11,453 bases of DNA from an uncultured Pseudomonadota bacterium (GCA_902767055.1 CACXFX010000025.1:1-11453), one strand, 5' to 3'; numbered from the stretch's first letter, positions 1-9,165 are shown. Numbers and translations are program-made. The notes: generated by a model not told the origin, from the letters alone.

Positions 1-1
1 A

Positions 2-106
2 GACGGAACAATTAAAGGATTTAAAAACAAACGTATTTATACCATCGACGAAGCCAATGCCGTGGCTAAGCCGACGGGAAATAGGGTAAGTATCAGATAC
101 AGATAA
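2..106 (+). CDS. C-terminal end of a probable secreted surface protein (partial)
   Basis: Only the last 34 codons are inside the window, ending at TAA 104-106; the start lies upstream. The visible peptide begins DGTIKGFKN and continues KRIYTIDEAN, then AVAKPTGN and a basic end, IRYR. Over the last 25 residues it matches the C-terminus of the LRR protein at 10053-11168 at 21 positions, and the DNA matches at about three quarters of positions. The two are therefore paralogous at least in this tail. By analogy, the missing N-terminal part may be a secreted, possibly LRR-type, protein, but that is inference. A strong terminator follows 5 nt after the stop, so transcription from this gene should not enter the ribosomal operon. 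Confidence 0.75.
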   Translation, partial: DGTIKGFKNKRIYTIDEANAVAKPTGNRVSIRYR

Positions 107-110
107 AAGG

Positions 111-141
111 AAAAAAAAGAGAGCTGAAGCTCTCTTTTTTT
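111..141 (+). terminator. Intrinsic terminator after the upstream partial gene
   Basis: The stem GAGAGC (119-124) pairs with GCTCTC (129-134) around a TGAA loop. It is flanked by an A-run (111-118) and followed by seven Ts (135-141). The A-run and T-run pair with each other, so the hairpin could also work on the opposite strand. It lies 5 nt past the stop of the upstream gene and insulates it from the S10 operon. Confidence 0.9.
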
Positions 142-192
142 ATCACATAAAACGGGGCTTAAATTTTTTTTCATTTTTTATGCATTTTTTGC

Positions 193-220
193 TTGCAATT
201 TGTTTTTTTTTATGTTATAA
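193..220 (+). promoter_or_regulatory. Candidate promoter of the S10-spc operon
   Basis: TTGCAA (193-198) and TTATAA (215-220) are separated by 16 bp and followed by a GC-rich patch (221-230). An overlapping reading is TTGCTT (189-194) with TATGTT (211-216). It is the best sigma70-like match between the upstream terminator and rpsJ, in the position where the operon promoter is needed. It would give a leader of about 155-160 nt. The assignment rests on pattern and position only. Confidence 0.5.
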
Positions 221-227
221 GCCGCGC

Positions 228-385
228 ACAACGTTTGTTTAGGACCTTTAACAAGTCCTAGTGATGTTAAATATAAAATATAGAACAGACGGAAGTTAAC
301 GACGTTTGTTTGTGGTATTAACAATTTAGACAGTGTAATAACTGATAGAGTGTTTTGCGCTGTTTAGCTATAGGGAAATTAAAAT
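228..385 (+). promoter_or_regulatory. 5' leader of the S10 operon
   Basis: This is an untranslated stretch between the candidate promoter and rpsJ. TAGGAC (240-245) can pair with GTCCTA (255-260). An alternative pairing, TTTAAC (247-252) with GTTAAA (266-271), uses the loop of the first hairpin and excludes it. A 10-nt direct repeat ACGTTTGTTT occurs at 231-240 and 302-311. In Escherichia coli the S10 leader is the target of L4 autoregulation, but I see no clear copy of that structure here. A regulatory role is possible but unproven. Confidence 0.35.
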
Positions 386-694
386 ATGGAAACCCAAAAT
401 ATAAGAATTCGCCTCAAGGCTTTTGATCATCGCTTGCTTGATCTTTCAACAACTGAGATTGTGCATACGGCCAAAAGAACAGGGGCAAACGTCAGAGGAC
501 CTATTCCTTTGCCGACCAGAATCGAAAAGTTTACGGTCAACCGTTCTCCGCACGTCGATAAAAAATCACGTGAGCAGTTCGAGATCCGCACTCATAAGAG
601 ACTTCTGGATATTGTCGACCCCACTCCGCAGACGGTTGATGCTTTAATGAAGCTTGACTTGGCTGCCGGCGTAAATGTCGAAATTAAGTTGTAA
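386..694 (+). CDS. rpsJ: 30S ribosomal protein S10 (also NusE)
   Basis: S10 is a 30S head protein and, as NusE, part of the antitermination complex. The 102-residue length is normal. Clear family sequence includes [14 protein letters not shown] near the start, the extended-loop region [14 protein letters not shown] (about 38-51), [20 protein letters not shown] (about 53-72) and the tail [13 protein letters not shown]. It is the first gene of the cluster. Its Shine-Dalgarno is modest (AGGG, 372-375, 10 nt before ATG). A 67-nt gap precedes rplC, the second-largest gap in the array. The gene lies directly behind a terminator and candidate promoter rather than behind tuf, which is the common neighbour in alphaproteobacteria. 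Confidence 0.98.
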   Translation: METQNIRIRLKAFDHRLLDLSTTEIVHTAKRTGANVRGPIPLPTRIEKFTVNRSPHVDKKSREQFEIRTHKRLLDIVDPTPQTVDALMKLDLAAGVNVEIKL

Positions 695-761
695 TGTTAA
701 TTTTAATGTTGGCGCTTTAAAAGATTAAGGTGTCAACCAATTAGAAAAGGAAAAAATAATA

Positions 762-1484
762 ATGCGTACAGGTTTGATCGCAAAAAAATTGGGAATGTCC
801 CGCATCTTTGAAGCTGACGGCACTCATGTACCGGTAACGGTTTTGAGTATTGACGGCTTAAAAGTTGTGTCTGTCAAAACGGCTGATAAAAACGGATATA
901 CGGCTGTTCAACTCGGAACAGGCAGTATCAAGGCAAAAAATGTCACAAAGCCGATGAAAGGACATTTCGCTAAAGCGGGTGTCGAACCGAAAAAGAAATT
1001 GTGCGAATTCAGAGTAAGTGAAGATTGCATGCTTTCTGTCGGTCAAGAATTATCCGCTTCACACTTTGTTGTCGGACAATATGTTGACGTTTGTGGCACA
1101 TCAATCGGTAAAGGTTTTGCCGGTGTTATGAAACGTCATAATTTTGCCGGTTTGGAAGCTTCACACGGTGTTTCTATTTCGCACCGTTCACATGGTTCTA
1201 CCGGTCAAAGACAAGATCCGGGTAAAGTGTTTAAAGGCAAAAAGATGGCCGGACATATGGGTAATGAACGTGTTACCGTTCAAAATCTTAAAGTTGCCGC
1301 TATTGACGAAGGTAAAGGTTTGATTATGGTTAAAGGTGCTGTTCCGGGTGCCGAAAACGGTTGGGTCAGAATTACCGATGCCGTCAAAAAACAGGCTAAT
1401 GTCACGTTGCCGCTTCCTGCCGGATTAAAAACAATTAAAGAGCCTGCTGCAGTTAAAGCAGAAGTTTCTGCTGAGAATGCTTAA
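762..1484 (+). CDS. rplC: 50S ribosomal protein L3
   Basis: L3 is an early assembly protein of the large subunit that reaches toward the peptidyl-transferase centre. The 240 residues begin [16 protein letters not shown] and contain the family core [11 protein letters not shown] (about 118-128) and the loop [20 protein letters not shown] (about 150-169). Gln151 in this loop aligns with the glutamine that PrmB methylates in E. coli (Gln150). The C-terminal tail (about 215-240, rich in Ala, Lys and Glu) is slightly longer than in the E. coli protein. An AAGG at 747-750 serves as a somewhat distant Shine-Dalgarno. Confidence 0.98.
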   Translation: MRTGLIAKKLGMSRIFEADGTHVPVTVLSIDGLKVVSVKTADKNGYTAVQLGTGSIKAKNVTKPMKGHFAKAGVEPKKKLCEFRVSEDCMLSVGQELSASHFVVGQYVDVCGTSIGKGFAGVMKRHNFAGLEASHGVSISHRSHGSTGQRQDPGKVFKGKKMAGHMGNERVTVQNLKVAAIDEGKGLIMVKGAVPGAENGWVRITDAVKKQANVTLPLPAGLKTIKEPAAVKAEVSAENA

Positions 1485-1502
1485 GATATAAGGATTGAAT
1501 AA

Positions 1503-2126
1503 ATGAAACAGGATATCTTGAATTTAGATAACAAGAATGTCGGTACGATTGAGCTTGACGAGTCGATCTTCGGACTTGAAGTTCGTCCTGACATTTTGCA
1601 TCGTGTTGTCGTCTGGCAATTGGCTCGTCGTCAACAGGGTACTCACCTCACAAAGGGGCGTTCTGATGTCGCTTTAACGCCGGCTAAACCTTTTAAACAA
1701 AAAGGTAGCGGTAATGCACGTCAGGGTTCACGTAAAGGCACACAGTTCCGCAAGGGTGGTGTTGTGTTCGGTCCCGTTGTTCGTGATTATGCACACGATT
1801 TGACAAAGAAATTCAGAAAGCTCGGTTTGAAAACAGCGCTTTCTGCAAAAGCCAAAGAGGGTAACCTTATCATTGTGGATGAGGCAAAATTAAAAGCGCC
1901 GAAAACAAAAGACCTTCAATCAAAATTGGTGGCTTTGGGGCTTTCAAATTGTCTTGTTATTGACGGTAAGGAAGTTGATGTCAATTTTGCACTTGCAAGT
2001 CGCAATATCAATGGTATTGATGTTTTGCCGACAATCGGTGCAAATGTTTATGACATTTTAAGAAAAGACAAACTCGTATTAACAAAAGAAGCAGTTGATT
2101 GCTTGAAAGAGAGATTGACATGGTAA
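1503..2126 (+). CDS. rplD: 50S ribosomal protein L4
   Basis: L4 helps 50S assembly and lines the nascent-peptide exit tunnel; in E. coli it also represses its own S10 operon. The 207 residues show the conserved extended loop: [15 protein letters not shown], then [20 protein letters not shown] and GGVVFGP (roughly 42-97). The conserved C-terminal domain follows, with [23 protein letters not shown] (1490-1494) lies 8 nt before ATG. Its end overlaps the start of rplW by 7 nt, which suggests translational coupling. Confidence 0.98.
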   Translation: MKQDILNLDNKNVGTIELDESIFGLEVRPDILHRVVVWQLARRQQGTHLTKGRSDVALTPAKPFKQKGSGNARQGSRKGTQFRKGGVVFGPVVRDYAHDLTKKFRKLGLKTALSAKAKEGNLIIVDEAKLKAPKTKDLQSKLVALGLSNCLVIDGKEVDVNFALASRNINGIDVLPTIGANVYDILRKDKLVLTKEAVDCLKERLTW

Positions 2127-2440
2127 AAACGTCTAAAACTGCAAACAAAGTATCGCCTCAGATGTATGATACGATTGTTCGTCCGGTGATTACCGAAAAA
2201 TCGATGATGGTTTCTGAAGCCGGTAAGGTCGAATTTATTGTCGGCTTGAACGCTTCGAAAGATGATATTAAAGCAGCTGTTGAAGCTATCTTTAATGTTA
2301 AAGTCGAAAAGGTAAACACTATTCGTCAGTTTGGCAAAACAAAGCTTTTCAGAGGTCGCAAAGGTGAACGCTCGGATTATAAAAAAGCTTTGGTTACACT
2401 TGCCAAGGGTCAAAATATTGATGTTACAACAGGAATTTAA
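2120..2440 (+). CDS. rplW: 50S ribosomal protein L23
   Basis: L23 sits at the tunnel exit and docks trigger factor and SRP. I chose the ATG at 2120 (106 residues) over an in-frame upstream start at 2099: it has a purine-rich Shine-Dalgarno (AAAGAGAG, 2106-2113) and overlaps the rplD stop by only 7 nt. Family sequence includes [16 protein letters not shown] (about 17-32), [15 protein letters not shown] and the basic segment [19 protein letters not shown]. The N-terminal 12 or so residues ([12 protein letters not shown]) form a short extension before the conserved core. Confidence 0.97.
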   Translation: MVKTSKTANKVSPQMYDTIVRPVITEKSMMVSEAGKVEFIVGLNASKDDIKAAVEAIFNVKVEKVNTIRQFGKTKLFRGRKGERSDYKKALVTLAKGQNIDVTTGI

Positions 2441-2442
2441 TT

Positions 2443-3276
<834 letters not shown>

Positions 3277-3288
3277 GGAGAAAGCTAA

Positions 3289-3570
3289 ATGACACGTTCT
3301 GTATGGAAAGGACCTTTTGTAGACGGCTATCTCTTGAAAAAAGCTGATGCAGCGAGAAATTCGGGTCGTAATGAAGTGATTAAAATTTGGTCACGCCGCT
3401 CAACGATGTTGCCGCAATTTGTCGGTTTAACATTCGGTGTGCACAACGGCCATAAATTTATCCCCGTTTTGGTAACTGAAGATATGGTTGGACATAAATT
3501 CGGTGAATTTGCACCGACCAGAACATTCTTTGGTCACGCAGCGGATAAAACAGCAAAGAAAGGTAAGTAA
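3289..3570 (+). CDS. rpsS: 30S ribosomal protein S19
   Basis: S19 binds 16S rRNA in the 30S head, in complex with S13, near the A-site tRNA. The 93-residue length is typical. It begins [19 protein letters not shown] and carries [13 protein letters not shown] (about 34-46), [10 protein letters not shown] (about 51-60) and [16 protein letters not shown] (about 68-83), all family hallmarks. A strong AAGGAG (3275-3280) overlaps the rplB stop and lies 8 nt before ATG. rplV follows after 2 nt. Confidence 0.99.
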   Translation: MTRSVWKGPFVDGYLLKKADAARNSGRNEVIKIWSRRSTMLPQFVGLTFGVHNGHKFIPVLVTEDMVGHKFGEFAPTRTFFGHAADKTAKKGK

Positions 3571-3572
3571 TC

Positions 3573-3935
3573 ATGGCAAACACAAATAAAAATGAAAAAA
3601 GTTGCATGGCAACTTGCCGTTCAATCAGAACAAGCCCGAGAAAACTGAACTTGGTTGCCGCAACGATTCGCGGTAAGAGTGCAGACAAGGCTGTTGCTGA
3701 GCTCACTTTTTCAAAGAGAAGAATAGCTAAAGTAGCATTGCAATTACTTAAATCTGCAATTGCAAATGCTGAAAATAACCATAATCTCAATATCGACAAA
3801 TTGGTGGTCAGCCAGGCTTATGTCGGTAAGGGATTTGTCATGAAACGTATGAATGCACGCGGCAGAGGCAGAGGCGCAAGAATTTTGAAGCCTTTCTCGT
3901 CAATGACCGTCGTCGTCAAAGAGCGTGAGGAGTAG
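3573..3935 (+). CDS. rplV: 50S ribosomal protein L22
   Basis: L22 lines the exit tunnel with L4, and its beta-hairpin is a known site of macrolide-resistance changes. The 120 residues contain [19 protein letters not shown] (about 17-35), [18 protein letters not shown] (about 63-80) and the hairpin region [20 protein letters not shown] (about 90-109). A second in-frame ATG at 3606 would drop 11 residues, but alphaproteobacterial L22 proteins commonly have an N-terminal extension. AAAGG (3559-3563) also supports the first ATG. It sits 2 nt after rpsS. Confidence 0.97.
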   Translation: MANTNKNEKSCMATCRSIRTSPRKLNLVAATIRGKSADKAVAELTFSKRRIAKVALQLLKSAIANAENNHNLNIDKLVVSQAYVGKGFVMKRMNARGRGRGARILKPFSSMTVVVKEREE

Positions 3936-3939
3936 TCAC

Positions 3940-4608
3940 ATGGGTCAGAAAGTTAATCCTACAAGTCTTCGTTTAGGTGTCAACCGTACATGGGACTCAC
4001 GTTGGTATGCTGATGATAAGTTTACCGATTACCTTCACGAAGATTTAAAAATCAAAGAATTCTTGAAAGAGAGATTGGCTCAAGCCGGTGTCAGCAGAAT
4101 CGTTATTGAACGTCCTGCTAAAAAGGCAAGAGTAACAATTCACTCGGCAAGACCGGGCGTTGTTATCGGAAAGAAAGGTCAAGATATTGAGATTTTAAGA
4201 AAAGAAATCCAAAAATTGACATCTTCCGAGGTACAACTCAACATTTTAGAAGTCAGAAAACCTGAGTTGGATGCTAAACTCGTGGCTGATTCTGTGGCAC
4301 AACAGCTTGAACGCCGCGTTGCTTTCAGAAGAGCGATGAAGCGCGTGATGCAATCAGCTTTGAGATTAGGTGCAGAAGGCATTAAAGTCAGCTGCAGCGG
4401 TCGTTTGGGCGGTGCTGAAATTGCACGTACCGAACAATATCGTGAAGGACGTGTTCCTTTGCACACGCTGCGTGCCGACATTGACTATGCAACCTCAACC
4501 GCTCATACAACTTATGGTGCCTGTGGCGTTAAAGTTTGGATTTATAAGGGCGAAATTATGGCTCATGATCCGATGGCTCAGGACAAAAAGCTGAGTGAAC
4601 AGAAGTAA
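3940..4608 (+). CDS. rpsC: 30S ribosomal protein S3
   Basis: S3 lies at the mRNA entry tunnel and contributes to mRNA helicase activity of the ribosome. The ATG at 3940 gives the canonical start [16 protein letters not shown] and a 222-residue protein. It has GAGGAG (3927-3932) 7 nt upstream, so I reject an in-frame GTG at 3925. The type II KH domain shows the GxxG loop as GKKG at 77-80 (context [16 protein letters not shown]). The C-terminal domain has [14 protein letters not shown] and the [17 protein letters not shown] region. The gene ends with three consecutive in-frame stops, TAA TAG TGA (4606-4614). Confidence 0.98.
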   Translation: MGQKVNPTSLRLGVNRTWDSRWYADDKFTDYLHEDLKIKEFLKERLAQAGVSRIVIERPAKKARVTIHSARPGVVIGKKGQDIEILRKEIQKLTSSEVQLNILEVRKPELDAKLVADSVAQQLERRVAFRRAMKRVMQSALRLGAEGIKVSCSGRLGGAEIARTEQYREGRVPLHTLRADIDYATSTAHTTYGACGVKVWIYKGEIMAHDPMAQDKKLSEQK

Positions 4609-4627
4609 TAGTGAGGTTTGAAATAAA

Positions 4628-5056
4628 ATGTTAAGTCCAAAACGTATGAAATTCCGCAAACAGCATAAAGGTCGTATTCACGGCTTGGCCAAAGGCGGAT
4701 ATGAATTAAATTTGGGTGATTACGGCTTAAAGGCTTTGACGCCTGAGCGTATTACGGCTCGCCAAATTGAGGCGGCCCGTCGTGCGATTACGCGTGAAAT
4801 GAAGAGAGCCGGACAGTTGTGGATCCGAATTTTCCCTGATGTTCCTGTGTCGGATAAACCGGCTGAGGTTCGTATGGGTAAAGGTAAAGGTGCTGTCGAA
4901 TTTTGGGTCGCAAGAGTAAAACCGGGGCGCATTATGTTTGAATGCGGCGGTGTCGATGAAGATACTGCGCGCAGAGCATTTGCACTCGGTGCTGCAAAAT
5001 TGCCCGTTAAGAGCAAATTTGTTAAACGCTTGAATTGCCAAAAAGGAGAAGCATAA
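4628..5056 (+). CDS. rplP: 50S ribosomal protein L16
   Basis: L16 organises the A-site side of the 50S and contacts tRNA. The 142 residues begin [20 protein letters not shown] and include [20 protein letters not shown] (about 43-62), [11 protein letters not shown] and the [12 protein letters not shown] motif (about 77-88). These are strongly conserved and read like alphaproteobacterial versions. The last base of its TAA stop is the first base of the rpmC start (TAATG), a one-nucleotide overlap typical of coupled translation. Confidence 0.99.
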   Translation: MLSPKRMKFRKQHKGRIHGLAKGGYELNLGDYGLKALTPERITARQIEAARRAITREMKRAGQLWIRIFPDVPVSDKPAEVRMGKGKGAVEFWVARVKPGRIMFECGGVDEDTARRAFALGAAKLPVKSKFVKRLNCQKGEA

Positions 5057-5253
5057 TGGTTAAAATTAAAGATTTAAGAGCTATGAGCCTTGATGAATTG
5101 GAAAGCAAATTGGCTGAAAATAAAAAAGAACAGTTTAATTTACGTATTCAACAATCAACGGGTCAACTGACGAATACGGCGCAAGTCGGCAAAGTCAGAA
5201 AAGAAATAGCTCAAATCAATACGCTCATTGCTGAGCGCCAGAAGAACAGTTAG
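5056..5253 (+). CDS. rpmC: 50S ribosomal protein L29
   Basis: L29 is a small helical-hairpin protein near L23 and the tunnel exit. The ATG at 5056 gives 65 residues: [20 protein letters not shown], then [17 protein letters not shown] and [17 protein letters not shown]. This is the usual length and two-helix pattern. AGGAG (5044-5048) lies 7 nt upstream. An in-frame TTG at 5035 would add MPKRRSI and is rejected because it precedes the Shine-Dalgarno and the family begins near this ATG. It overlaps the rplP stop by 1 nt. Confidence 0.97.
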   Translation: MVKIKDLRAMSLDELESKLAENKKEQFNLRIQQSTGQLTNTAQVGKVRKEIAQINTLIAERQKNS

Positions 5254-5263
5254 GAGAAAATAC

Positions 5264-5500
5264 ATGCCTAAAAGAATTTTACAAGGTGTTGTTGTTTCGG
5301 ATAAACAGGATAAAACTGTCGTCGTCAGCGTTGAGCGTCAGGTGATGCATCCTGTTTACAAAAAATTCGTGAAGAAGAGCAAAAAATATGCCGCGCACGA
5401 TGAAAATAATCAGTTCAAGGTCGGTGATACGGTTTCGATTATTGAATCAAAGCCTTATTCAAAGACAAAAACATGGACTGTACTTGTTGATAACGCCTAA
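5264..5500 (+). CDS. rpsQ: 30S ribosomal protein S17
   Basis: S17 is an OB-fold primary binder of 16S rRNA. The ATG at 5264 gives 78 residues starting [20 protein letters not shown] and containing [19 protein letters not shown] (about 29-47) and the closing strand region [26 protein letters not shown] (5251-5256) lies 7 nt before this ATG and includes the rpmC stop. An in-frame start at 5228 lies inside rpmC and is rejected. Confidence 0.98.
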   Translation: MPKRILQGVVVSDKQDKTVVVSVERQVMHPVYKKFVKKSKKYAAHDENNQFKVGDTVSIIESKPYSKTKTWTVLVDNA

Positions 5501-5517
5501 GATAAAGGAATATTAAT

Positions 5518-5886
5518 ATGATACAAATGCAAACCAACCTTGATGTCGCCGATAATTCCGGCGCGCGTCAGGTGCAGTGCATCAAAGTTCTTGGCGGGTC
5601 CAAGAGAATGCATGCAACAGTGGGTGACATTATCGTCGTTTCAATCAAAGACGCTTTGCCGAAAGGCCGCGTTAAGAAGGGCGATGTTTGCAAAGCCGTG
5701 ATTGTTAGAACGGCCAGCGATATTCGTCGCAAAGACGGCAGTGTCATTCGTTTTGACAGCAATGCCGCAGTTTTGGTCAACAAAGACGGTGAGCCGATTG
5801 GCACACGTATCTTTGGCCCTGTGACCAGAGAATTGCGCGCAAAGAAATTTATGAAAATCATTTCATTAGCACCGGAGGTATTATAA
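5518..5886 (+). CDS. rplN: 50S ribosomal protein L14
   Basis: L14 lies at the subunit interface and is the docking site of the silencing factor RsfS. The 122-residue length is typical. It begins [20 protein letters not shown] and has the family signature segments [22 protein letters not shown] (about 54-65) and [20 protein letters not shown] (about 79-98). AAAGGA (5504-5509) is 8 nt before ATG. Its stop overlaps the rplX start by 1 nt (TAATG). Confidence 0.99.
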   Translation: MIQMQTNLDVADNSGARQVQCIKVLGGSKRMHATVGDIIVVSIKDALPKGRVKKGDVCKAVIVRTASDIRRKDGSVIRFDSNAAVLVNKDGEPIGTRIFGPVTRELRAKKFMKIISLAPEVL

Positions 5887-6197
5887 TGCCCAAAATGAAA
5901 ATTAAAAAAGGTGATCAGGTCATCGTTATTTCAGGTGATGATAAAGGCAAAACAGGCGAAGTTTTAAAAGCTATGCCGAAAGTCTCTAAAGTCATCGTTT
6001 CGGGCGTTAATCTGGTTAAAAGACATACAAAACCGAGCCAAACGTCGGCCGGTGGTATCGTCACCAAAGAAGCAGCAATACATGTTTCGAATGTTGCTAT
6101 TGTCTCGAACGGCAAACCTTCAAAGGTTGGCTATAAAGATGACAAAGGCAATAAAGTTCGTGTTGCACGTAAGACCGGTGAAGTAATCGATAAATAG
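5886..6197 (+). CDS. rplX: 50S ribosomal protein L24
   Basis: L24 is an assembly initiator of the large subunit. The 103 residues open with a KOW motif, [20 protein letters not shown] (about 5-24). Then come [20 protein letters not shown] and the conserved [11 protein letters not shown] segment. It has one of the best Shine-Dalgarno sites in the window (GGAGG, 5874-5878, 7 nt before ATG), located within the end of rplN. Confidence 0.98.
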   Translation: MPKMKIKKGDQVIVISGDDKGKTGEVLKAMPKVSKVIVSGVNLVKRHTKPSQTSAGGIVTKEAAIHVSNVAIVSNGKPSKVGYKDDKGNKVRVARKTGEVIDK

Positions 6198-6208
6198 GAG
6201 AAAATTTT

Positions 6209-6748
6209 ATGGCAAATTTTGAAAAATTATACAACGACGTCATAAAGAAATCTCTTGTGGAAAAATTCGGTTACAAAAACCCACATGAGATTCCGAAGCT
6301 GACGAAAATTGTTTTGAATATGGGTGTCGGCGCTGCCGTTACCGATAAGAAAAAACTGAACAATGCGATGGATGAGCTTGCTCTTATTGCAGGTCAAAAG
6401 CCTGTAATGACAGCTGCGCGTAAATCAATTGCAACTTTCAAATTAAGGGAAGGTATGCCGATTGGTTGCAAAGTGACATTAAGATCCGAAAAAATGTATG
6501 AGTTTTTGGAAAGATTGGTCAATATCGCTTTGCCGCGTATCAGAGACTTTCATGGTATCACAGGCAAAAACTTTGACGGTAAAGGAAACTTTGCTTTCGG
6601 TATTAAAGAGCAGATTGTTTTCCCTGAAATCAACTACGAAAAAGTTGAAGATGTCAGAGGTCTTGATATTGTGATCTGCACAACAGCTAAGACAGATGAG
6701 GAAGCAAAGTATTTGCTGACCTCGTTTAACATGCCTTTGAAGAAATAA
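6209..6748 (+). CDS. rplE: 50S ribosomal protein L5
   Basis: L5 binds 5S rRNA in the central protuberance and forms a bridge to the small subunit. The 179-residue length matches the family. Recognisable parts are [16 protein letters not shown] (about 28-43), [20 protein letters not shown] (about 62-81), [18 protein letters not shown] and [25 protein letters not shown] (6196-6200) lies 8 nt before ATG, overlapping the rplX end. Confidence 0.99.
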   Translation: MANFEKLYNDVIKKSLVEKFGYKNPHEIPKLTKIVLNMGVGAAVTDKKKLNNAMDELALIAGQKPVMTAARKSIATFKLREGMPIGCKVTLRSEKMYEFLERLVNIALPRIRDFHGITGKNFDGKGNFAFGIKEQIVFPEINYEKVEDVRGLDIVICTTAKTDEEAKYLLTSFNMPLKK

Positions 6749-6762
6749 GCGGAGATTTTACG

Positions 6763-7068
6763 ATGTCAAAAACAAGTTCAGTATATAGAAACTTGAAAAG
6801 AGTTAAGATGTCCGAGAAGTATGCTAATCGGCGTCAAAAATTAAAAGAAGTTGTGATGGATAAAAATGCTTCACCTGAAGACAGATTCCAAGCAACTTTG
6901 AAATTGGCCTCAATGCCGCGTAATTCTGCTAAAATCAGAATTCGTAACCGTTGCAAATTGACAGGCCGTTCACGTAGTTATTACAGGAAGTTCGGTTTAA
7001 GCCGTGTCGAGCTCAGAGACTTGGCAAGCTTTGGCGAAATTCCCGGTTTGGTAAAATCTAGCTGGTAA
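6763..7068 (+). CDS. rpsN: 30S ribosomal protein S14, zinc-independent long form
   Basis: S14 is a 30S head protein. The 101 residues are the long form; there is no pair of CxxC motifs, so this is the zinc-independent (C-minus) version usual in proteobacteria. The conserved C-terminal half reads [20 protein letters not shown], then [16 protein letters not shown] and the end IPGLVKSSW. The N-terminus ([20 protein letters not shown]) is more divergent. GGAG (6751-6754) lies 8 nt before ATG. Confidence 0.98.
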   Translation: MSKTSSVYRNLKRVKMSEKYANRRQKLKEVVMDKNASPEDRFQATLKLASMPRNSAKIRIRNRCKLTGRSRSYYRKFGLSRVELRDLASFGEIPGLVKSSW

Positions 7069-7082
7069 AAGGAGATACAAAT

Positions 7083-7481
7083 ATGTCTATGACTGATCCT
7101 TTGGGCGATATGCTCACACGCATTAGAAACGCACAGAGAGCCAAGAAAAGTGATGTCATTTCACCGGCTTCGAATTTGCGTGAAAATGTTCTGGAAGTTT
7201 TGAAAAAAGAAGGTTACATTGAAGATTATGAAAAAGTCAATGTTAAACCCGGAATTGATGAACTTCACATTAAATTAAAGTACTTTGAAGGTGCTTCCGT
7301 TATAACTGAAATTTACCGTGTTTCGACGCCGGGTCGTCGCGTTTATTCAAGCGTGAAAGACTTGCCGAGAGTGTACAACGGTCTTGGTATTTCAATCGTT
7401 TCAACACCGCAAGGTGTGATGAGCGACAATGATGCCAGAAAGGCCAATGTCGGCGGTGAAATTTTGTGTCAGGTATTCTAA
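7083..7481 (+). CDS. rpsH: 30S ribosomal protein S8
   Basis: S8 is a central-domain 16S rRNA binder and, in E. coli, the translational repressor of the spc operon. The 132 residues begin [20 protein letters not shown] and include [17 protein letters not shown] (about 79-95), [16 protein letters not shown] (about 100-115) and the end [15 protein letters not shown] (7069-7074) is 8 nt before ATG. I did not find an obvious S8-binding mimic near rplE, so autoregulation is not shown by the sequence. Confidence 0.99.
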   Translation: MSMTDPLGDMLTRIRNAQRAKKSDVISPASNLRENVLEVLKKEGYIEDYEKVNVKPGIDELHIKLKYFEGASVITEIYRVSTPGRRVYSSVKDLPRVYNGLGISIVSTPQGVMSDNDARKANVGGEILCQVF

Positions 7482-7493
7482 AGGGGAAAAAAT

Positions 7494-8030
7494 ATGTCAA
7501 GAGTTGGAAAATATCCGATCAATATCCCCGAGGGAGTAAACGTTGACATTAAATCTAACGTTGTCACCGTTAAAGGTAAATTAGGTGAACTTTGCTGTTC
7601 ATATGACGATTCGCATGTATCGGCAAAAATTGAAAACGGCAAGGTTGTTGTCAGCCCGTTGTCACAGAGCTTGACTGCTCGTGCTTTATGGGGTACGACG
7701 AGAGCCAACATTAACACTTTGGTCAAAGGTGTTTCTGAAGGCTATACCAAGAATTTGGAACTTGTCGGCGTTGGTTATAAAGCTCGTATGGAAGGTACAA
7801 AACTTGTGCTTTCGCTCGGCTTTTCACATGACGTTGATTTTCCGGCACCGCAAGGTATCAAGATTTCTTGCGAGTCGCCGACACAAATCAAAATTTTTGG
7901 TGTTGACAAACAACTTGTCGGTCAAGTCGCCGCCGAAATTCGTAAATACAGAAAGCCTGAACCTTACAAAGGTAAAGGTGTAAAGTATGAAAACGAATAT
8001 ATCCGTCGTAAAGAAGGCAAGAAGAAATAG
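7494..8030 (+). CDS. rplF: 50S ribosomal protein L6
   Basis: L6 is a two-domain protein near the L7/L12 stalk base and the sarcin-ricin loop. The 178 residues show MSRVGKYPINIPEGV at the start, a GTTRANINTLVKGVSEGYTK segment (about 67-86) and LVGVGYKARMEG. The C-terminal signature is YRKPEPYKGKGVKYENEYIR (about 153-172). AAGGGG (7481-7486) overlaps the rpsH stop and is 7 nt before ATG. Confidence 0.99.
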   Translation: MSRVGKYPINIPEGVNVDIKSNVVTVKGKLGELCCSYDDSHVSAKIENGKVVVSPLSQSLTARALWGTTRANINTLVKGVSEGYTKNLELVGVGYKARMEGTKLVLSLGFSHDVDFPAPQGIKISCESPTQIKIFGVDKQLVGQVAAEIRKYRKPEPYKGKGVKYENEYIRRKEGKKK

Positions 8031-8042
8031 GGATTAATTCAA

Positions 8043-8405
8043 ATGAATACACCAAAAAAATTGTTTGAAAAAAGAAAGGCGCGTGTCAGAACAGCTTTGA
8101 AAAACGCTTCAAACGGCAAATTAAGATTGTCTGTTTTCAGAAGCGGTAAGCACATCTATGCGCAAATCATTGACGATGTTAAAGGTGTGACGGTTGCTTC
8201 GGCATCAACACTTGATAAAGAAGTCAGAAACACCTTGCAAAAGACGTCTACGGTTGAAGCCGCCGGCTTCATTGGCAAACTCGTTGCTGAACGTGCAGCT
8301 AAGACCGGTGTAAGTGAAGTCGTTTTCGACAGAGGCGGCTACATTTATCACGGTCGTGTCAAAGCTTTGGCTGATGGCGCACGTGAAGCCGGATTGAAAT
8401 TCTAG
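8043..8405 (+). CDS. rplR: 50S ribosomal protein L18
   Basis: L18 binds 5S rRNA together with L5. The 120 residues contain the basic N-terminus ([14 protein letters not shown]), [18 protein letters not shown] (about 28-45) and the C-terminal signature [20 protein letters not shown] (about 93-112), ending [13 protein letters not shown] (8029-8033) lies 9 nt before ATG. It is in the standard position between rplF and rpsE. Confidence 0.99.
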   Translation: MNTPKKLFEKRKARVRTALKNASNGKLRLSVFRSGKHIYAQIIDDVKGVTVASASTLDKEVRNTLQKTSTVEAAGFIGKLVAERAAKTGVSEVVFDRGGYIYHGRVKALADGAREAGLKF

Positions 8406-8415
8406 GAGAAATAAG

Positions 8416-8979
8416 ATGGCTTTTGATCGTCAAAATAATAAAAAAGAAAAAATCGAAGAATTGGTTGAAAAACTTGTTCATGTTAACCGTGTCGCTAAGA
8501 CAGTTAAGGGTGGACGCACAATGAGCTTTGCGGCAATTGTTGTTGTCGGTGACCAAAAAGGGCGTGTCGGATTTGGTTCCGGCAAAGCCGCTGAGGTTCC
8601 TGAAGCCGTTGTTAAAGCAACTAATGAAGCTAAAAAGAATATGGTTCGTATCCCGCTTCGTGAAGGCAGAACGCTTCACCACGATGTTGCCGGCCGTTTT
8701 GGCGCAGGTAAGGTCGTTTTGAGAACAGCGCCTGCCGGTACCGGTGTGATTGCCGGCGGTCCGATGCGTGCCGTGTTTGAGGCTTTGGGTGTACAAGACG
8801 TTGTTGCAAAATCATTGGGTTCAAACAATCCTTATAACATGATTAAAGCAACGTTTGATGCCTTACAGTCAATCAATTCGCCTCGTATGGTTGCGGCAAA
8901 ACGCGGTAAAAAGGTTGGTGATATTGTCAGCCGCCGTGAGTATGCTGCAAGTGGCAAAATGGAAAAAGAGGAGGCTTAA
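8416..8979 (+). CDS. rpsE: 30S ribosomal protein S5
   Basis: S5 works in decoding fidelity and the mRNA entry channel; changes in its N-terminal domain confer spectinomycin resistance in E. coli. The 187 residues show the double-stranded-RNA-like domain: [20 protein letters not shown], then [20 protein letters not shown] (about 38-57). The C-terminal domain carries [20 protein letters not shown] (about 109-128) and [25 protein letters not shown] (8404-8408) overlaps the rplR stop. The end is Lys/Glu-rich. Confidence 0.99.
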   Translation: MAFDRQNNKKEKIEELVEKLVHVNRVAKTVKGGRTMSFAAIVVVGDQKGRVGFGSGKAAEVPEAVVKATNEAKKNMVRIPLREGRTLHHDVAGRFGAGKVVLRTAPAGTGVIAGGPMRAVFEALGVQDVVAKSLGSNNPYNMIKATFDALQSINSPRMVAAKRGKKVGDIVSRREYAASGKMEKEEA

Positions 8980-8982
8980 ACC

Positions 8983-9165
8983 ATGGCAAAGAAAACTATA
9001 AAAGTTACTCAAATCGCCAGCCCTATCGGCAAACCGAAAGATCAAAGAGCAACTTTAATCGGCCTTGGCTTAAATAAAATGAATCGCACCTCGGTTTTGG
9101 AAGATACACCTTCGATCCGTGGTATGATTAAGAAAGTGAGCCACCTCGTTAAAGTCGAGGAATAA
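8983..9165 (+). CDS. rpmD: 50S ribosomal protein L30
   Basis: L30 is a small 50S protein. The 60 residues fit the bacterial form: [20 protein letters not shown], then [20 protein letters not shown] and a C-terminal helix [14 protein letters not shown]. The Shine-Dalgarno is strong (GAGGAGG, 8968-8974, 8 nt before ATG) and lies in the end of rpsE, 3 nt upstream. Unlike its upstream neighbours it is followed by a large gap: a palindrome begins at the stop codon itself. Confidence 0.98.
   Translation: MAKKTIKVTQIASPIGKPKDQRATLIGLGLNKMNRTSVLEDTPSIRGMIKKVSHLVKVEE

Noticed and set aside
2099..2119. Upstream start extending rplW by seven residues
   Set aside because: It lies within rplD; the ATG at 2120 has a purine-rich Shine-Dalgarno and gives a normal length.
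2048..2413. 121-codon minus-strand open frame opposite rplD/rplW
   Set aside because: It lies wholly antisense to two clearly real ribosomal genes and has no recognisable protein features; other antisense frames (3458-3799, 8359-8796, 4179-4481) are the same kind of shadow.
3925..3939. GTG start extending rpsC by five residues
   Set aside because: The family begins MGQKVNP, and the Shine-Dalgarno GAGGAG at 3927-3932 serves the ATG at 3940.
5035..5055. TTG start extending rpmC by seven residues
   Set aside because: It precedes the Shine-Dalgarno at 5044-5048 and would extend L29 beyond its normal N-terminus.
5228..5263. Upstream start extending rpsQ by 12 residues
   Set aside because: It lies inside rpmC and before the Shine-Dalgarno at 5251-5256; S17 normally begins near MPKRILQG.
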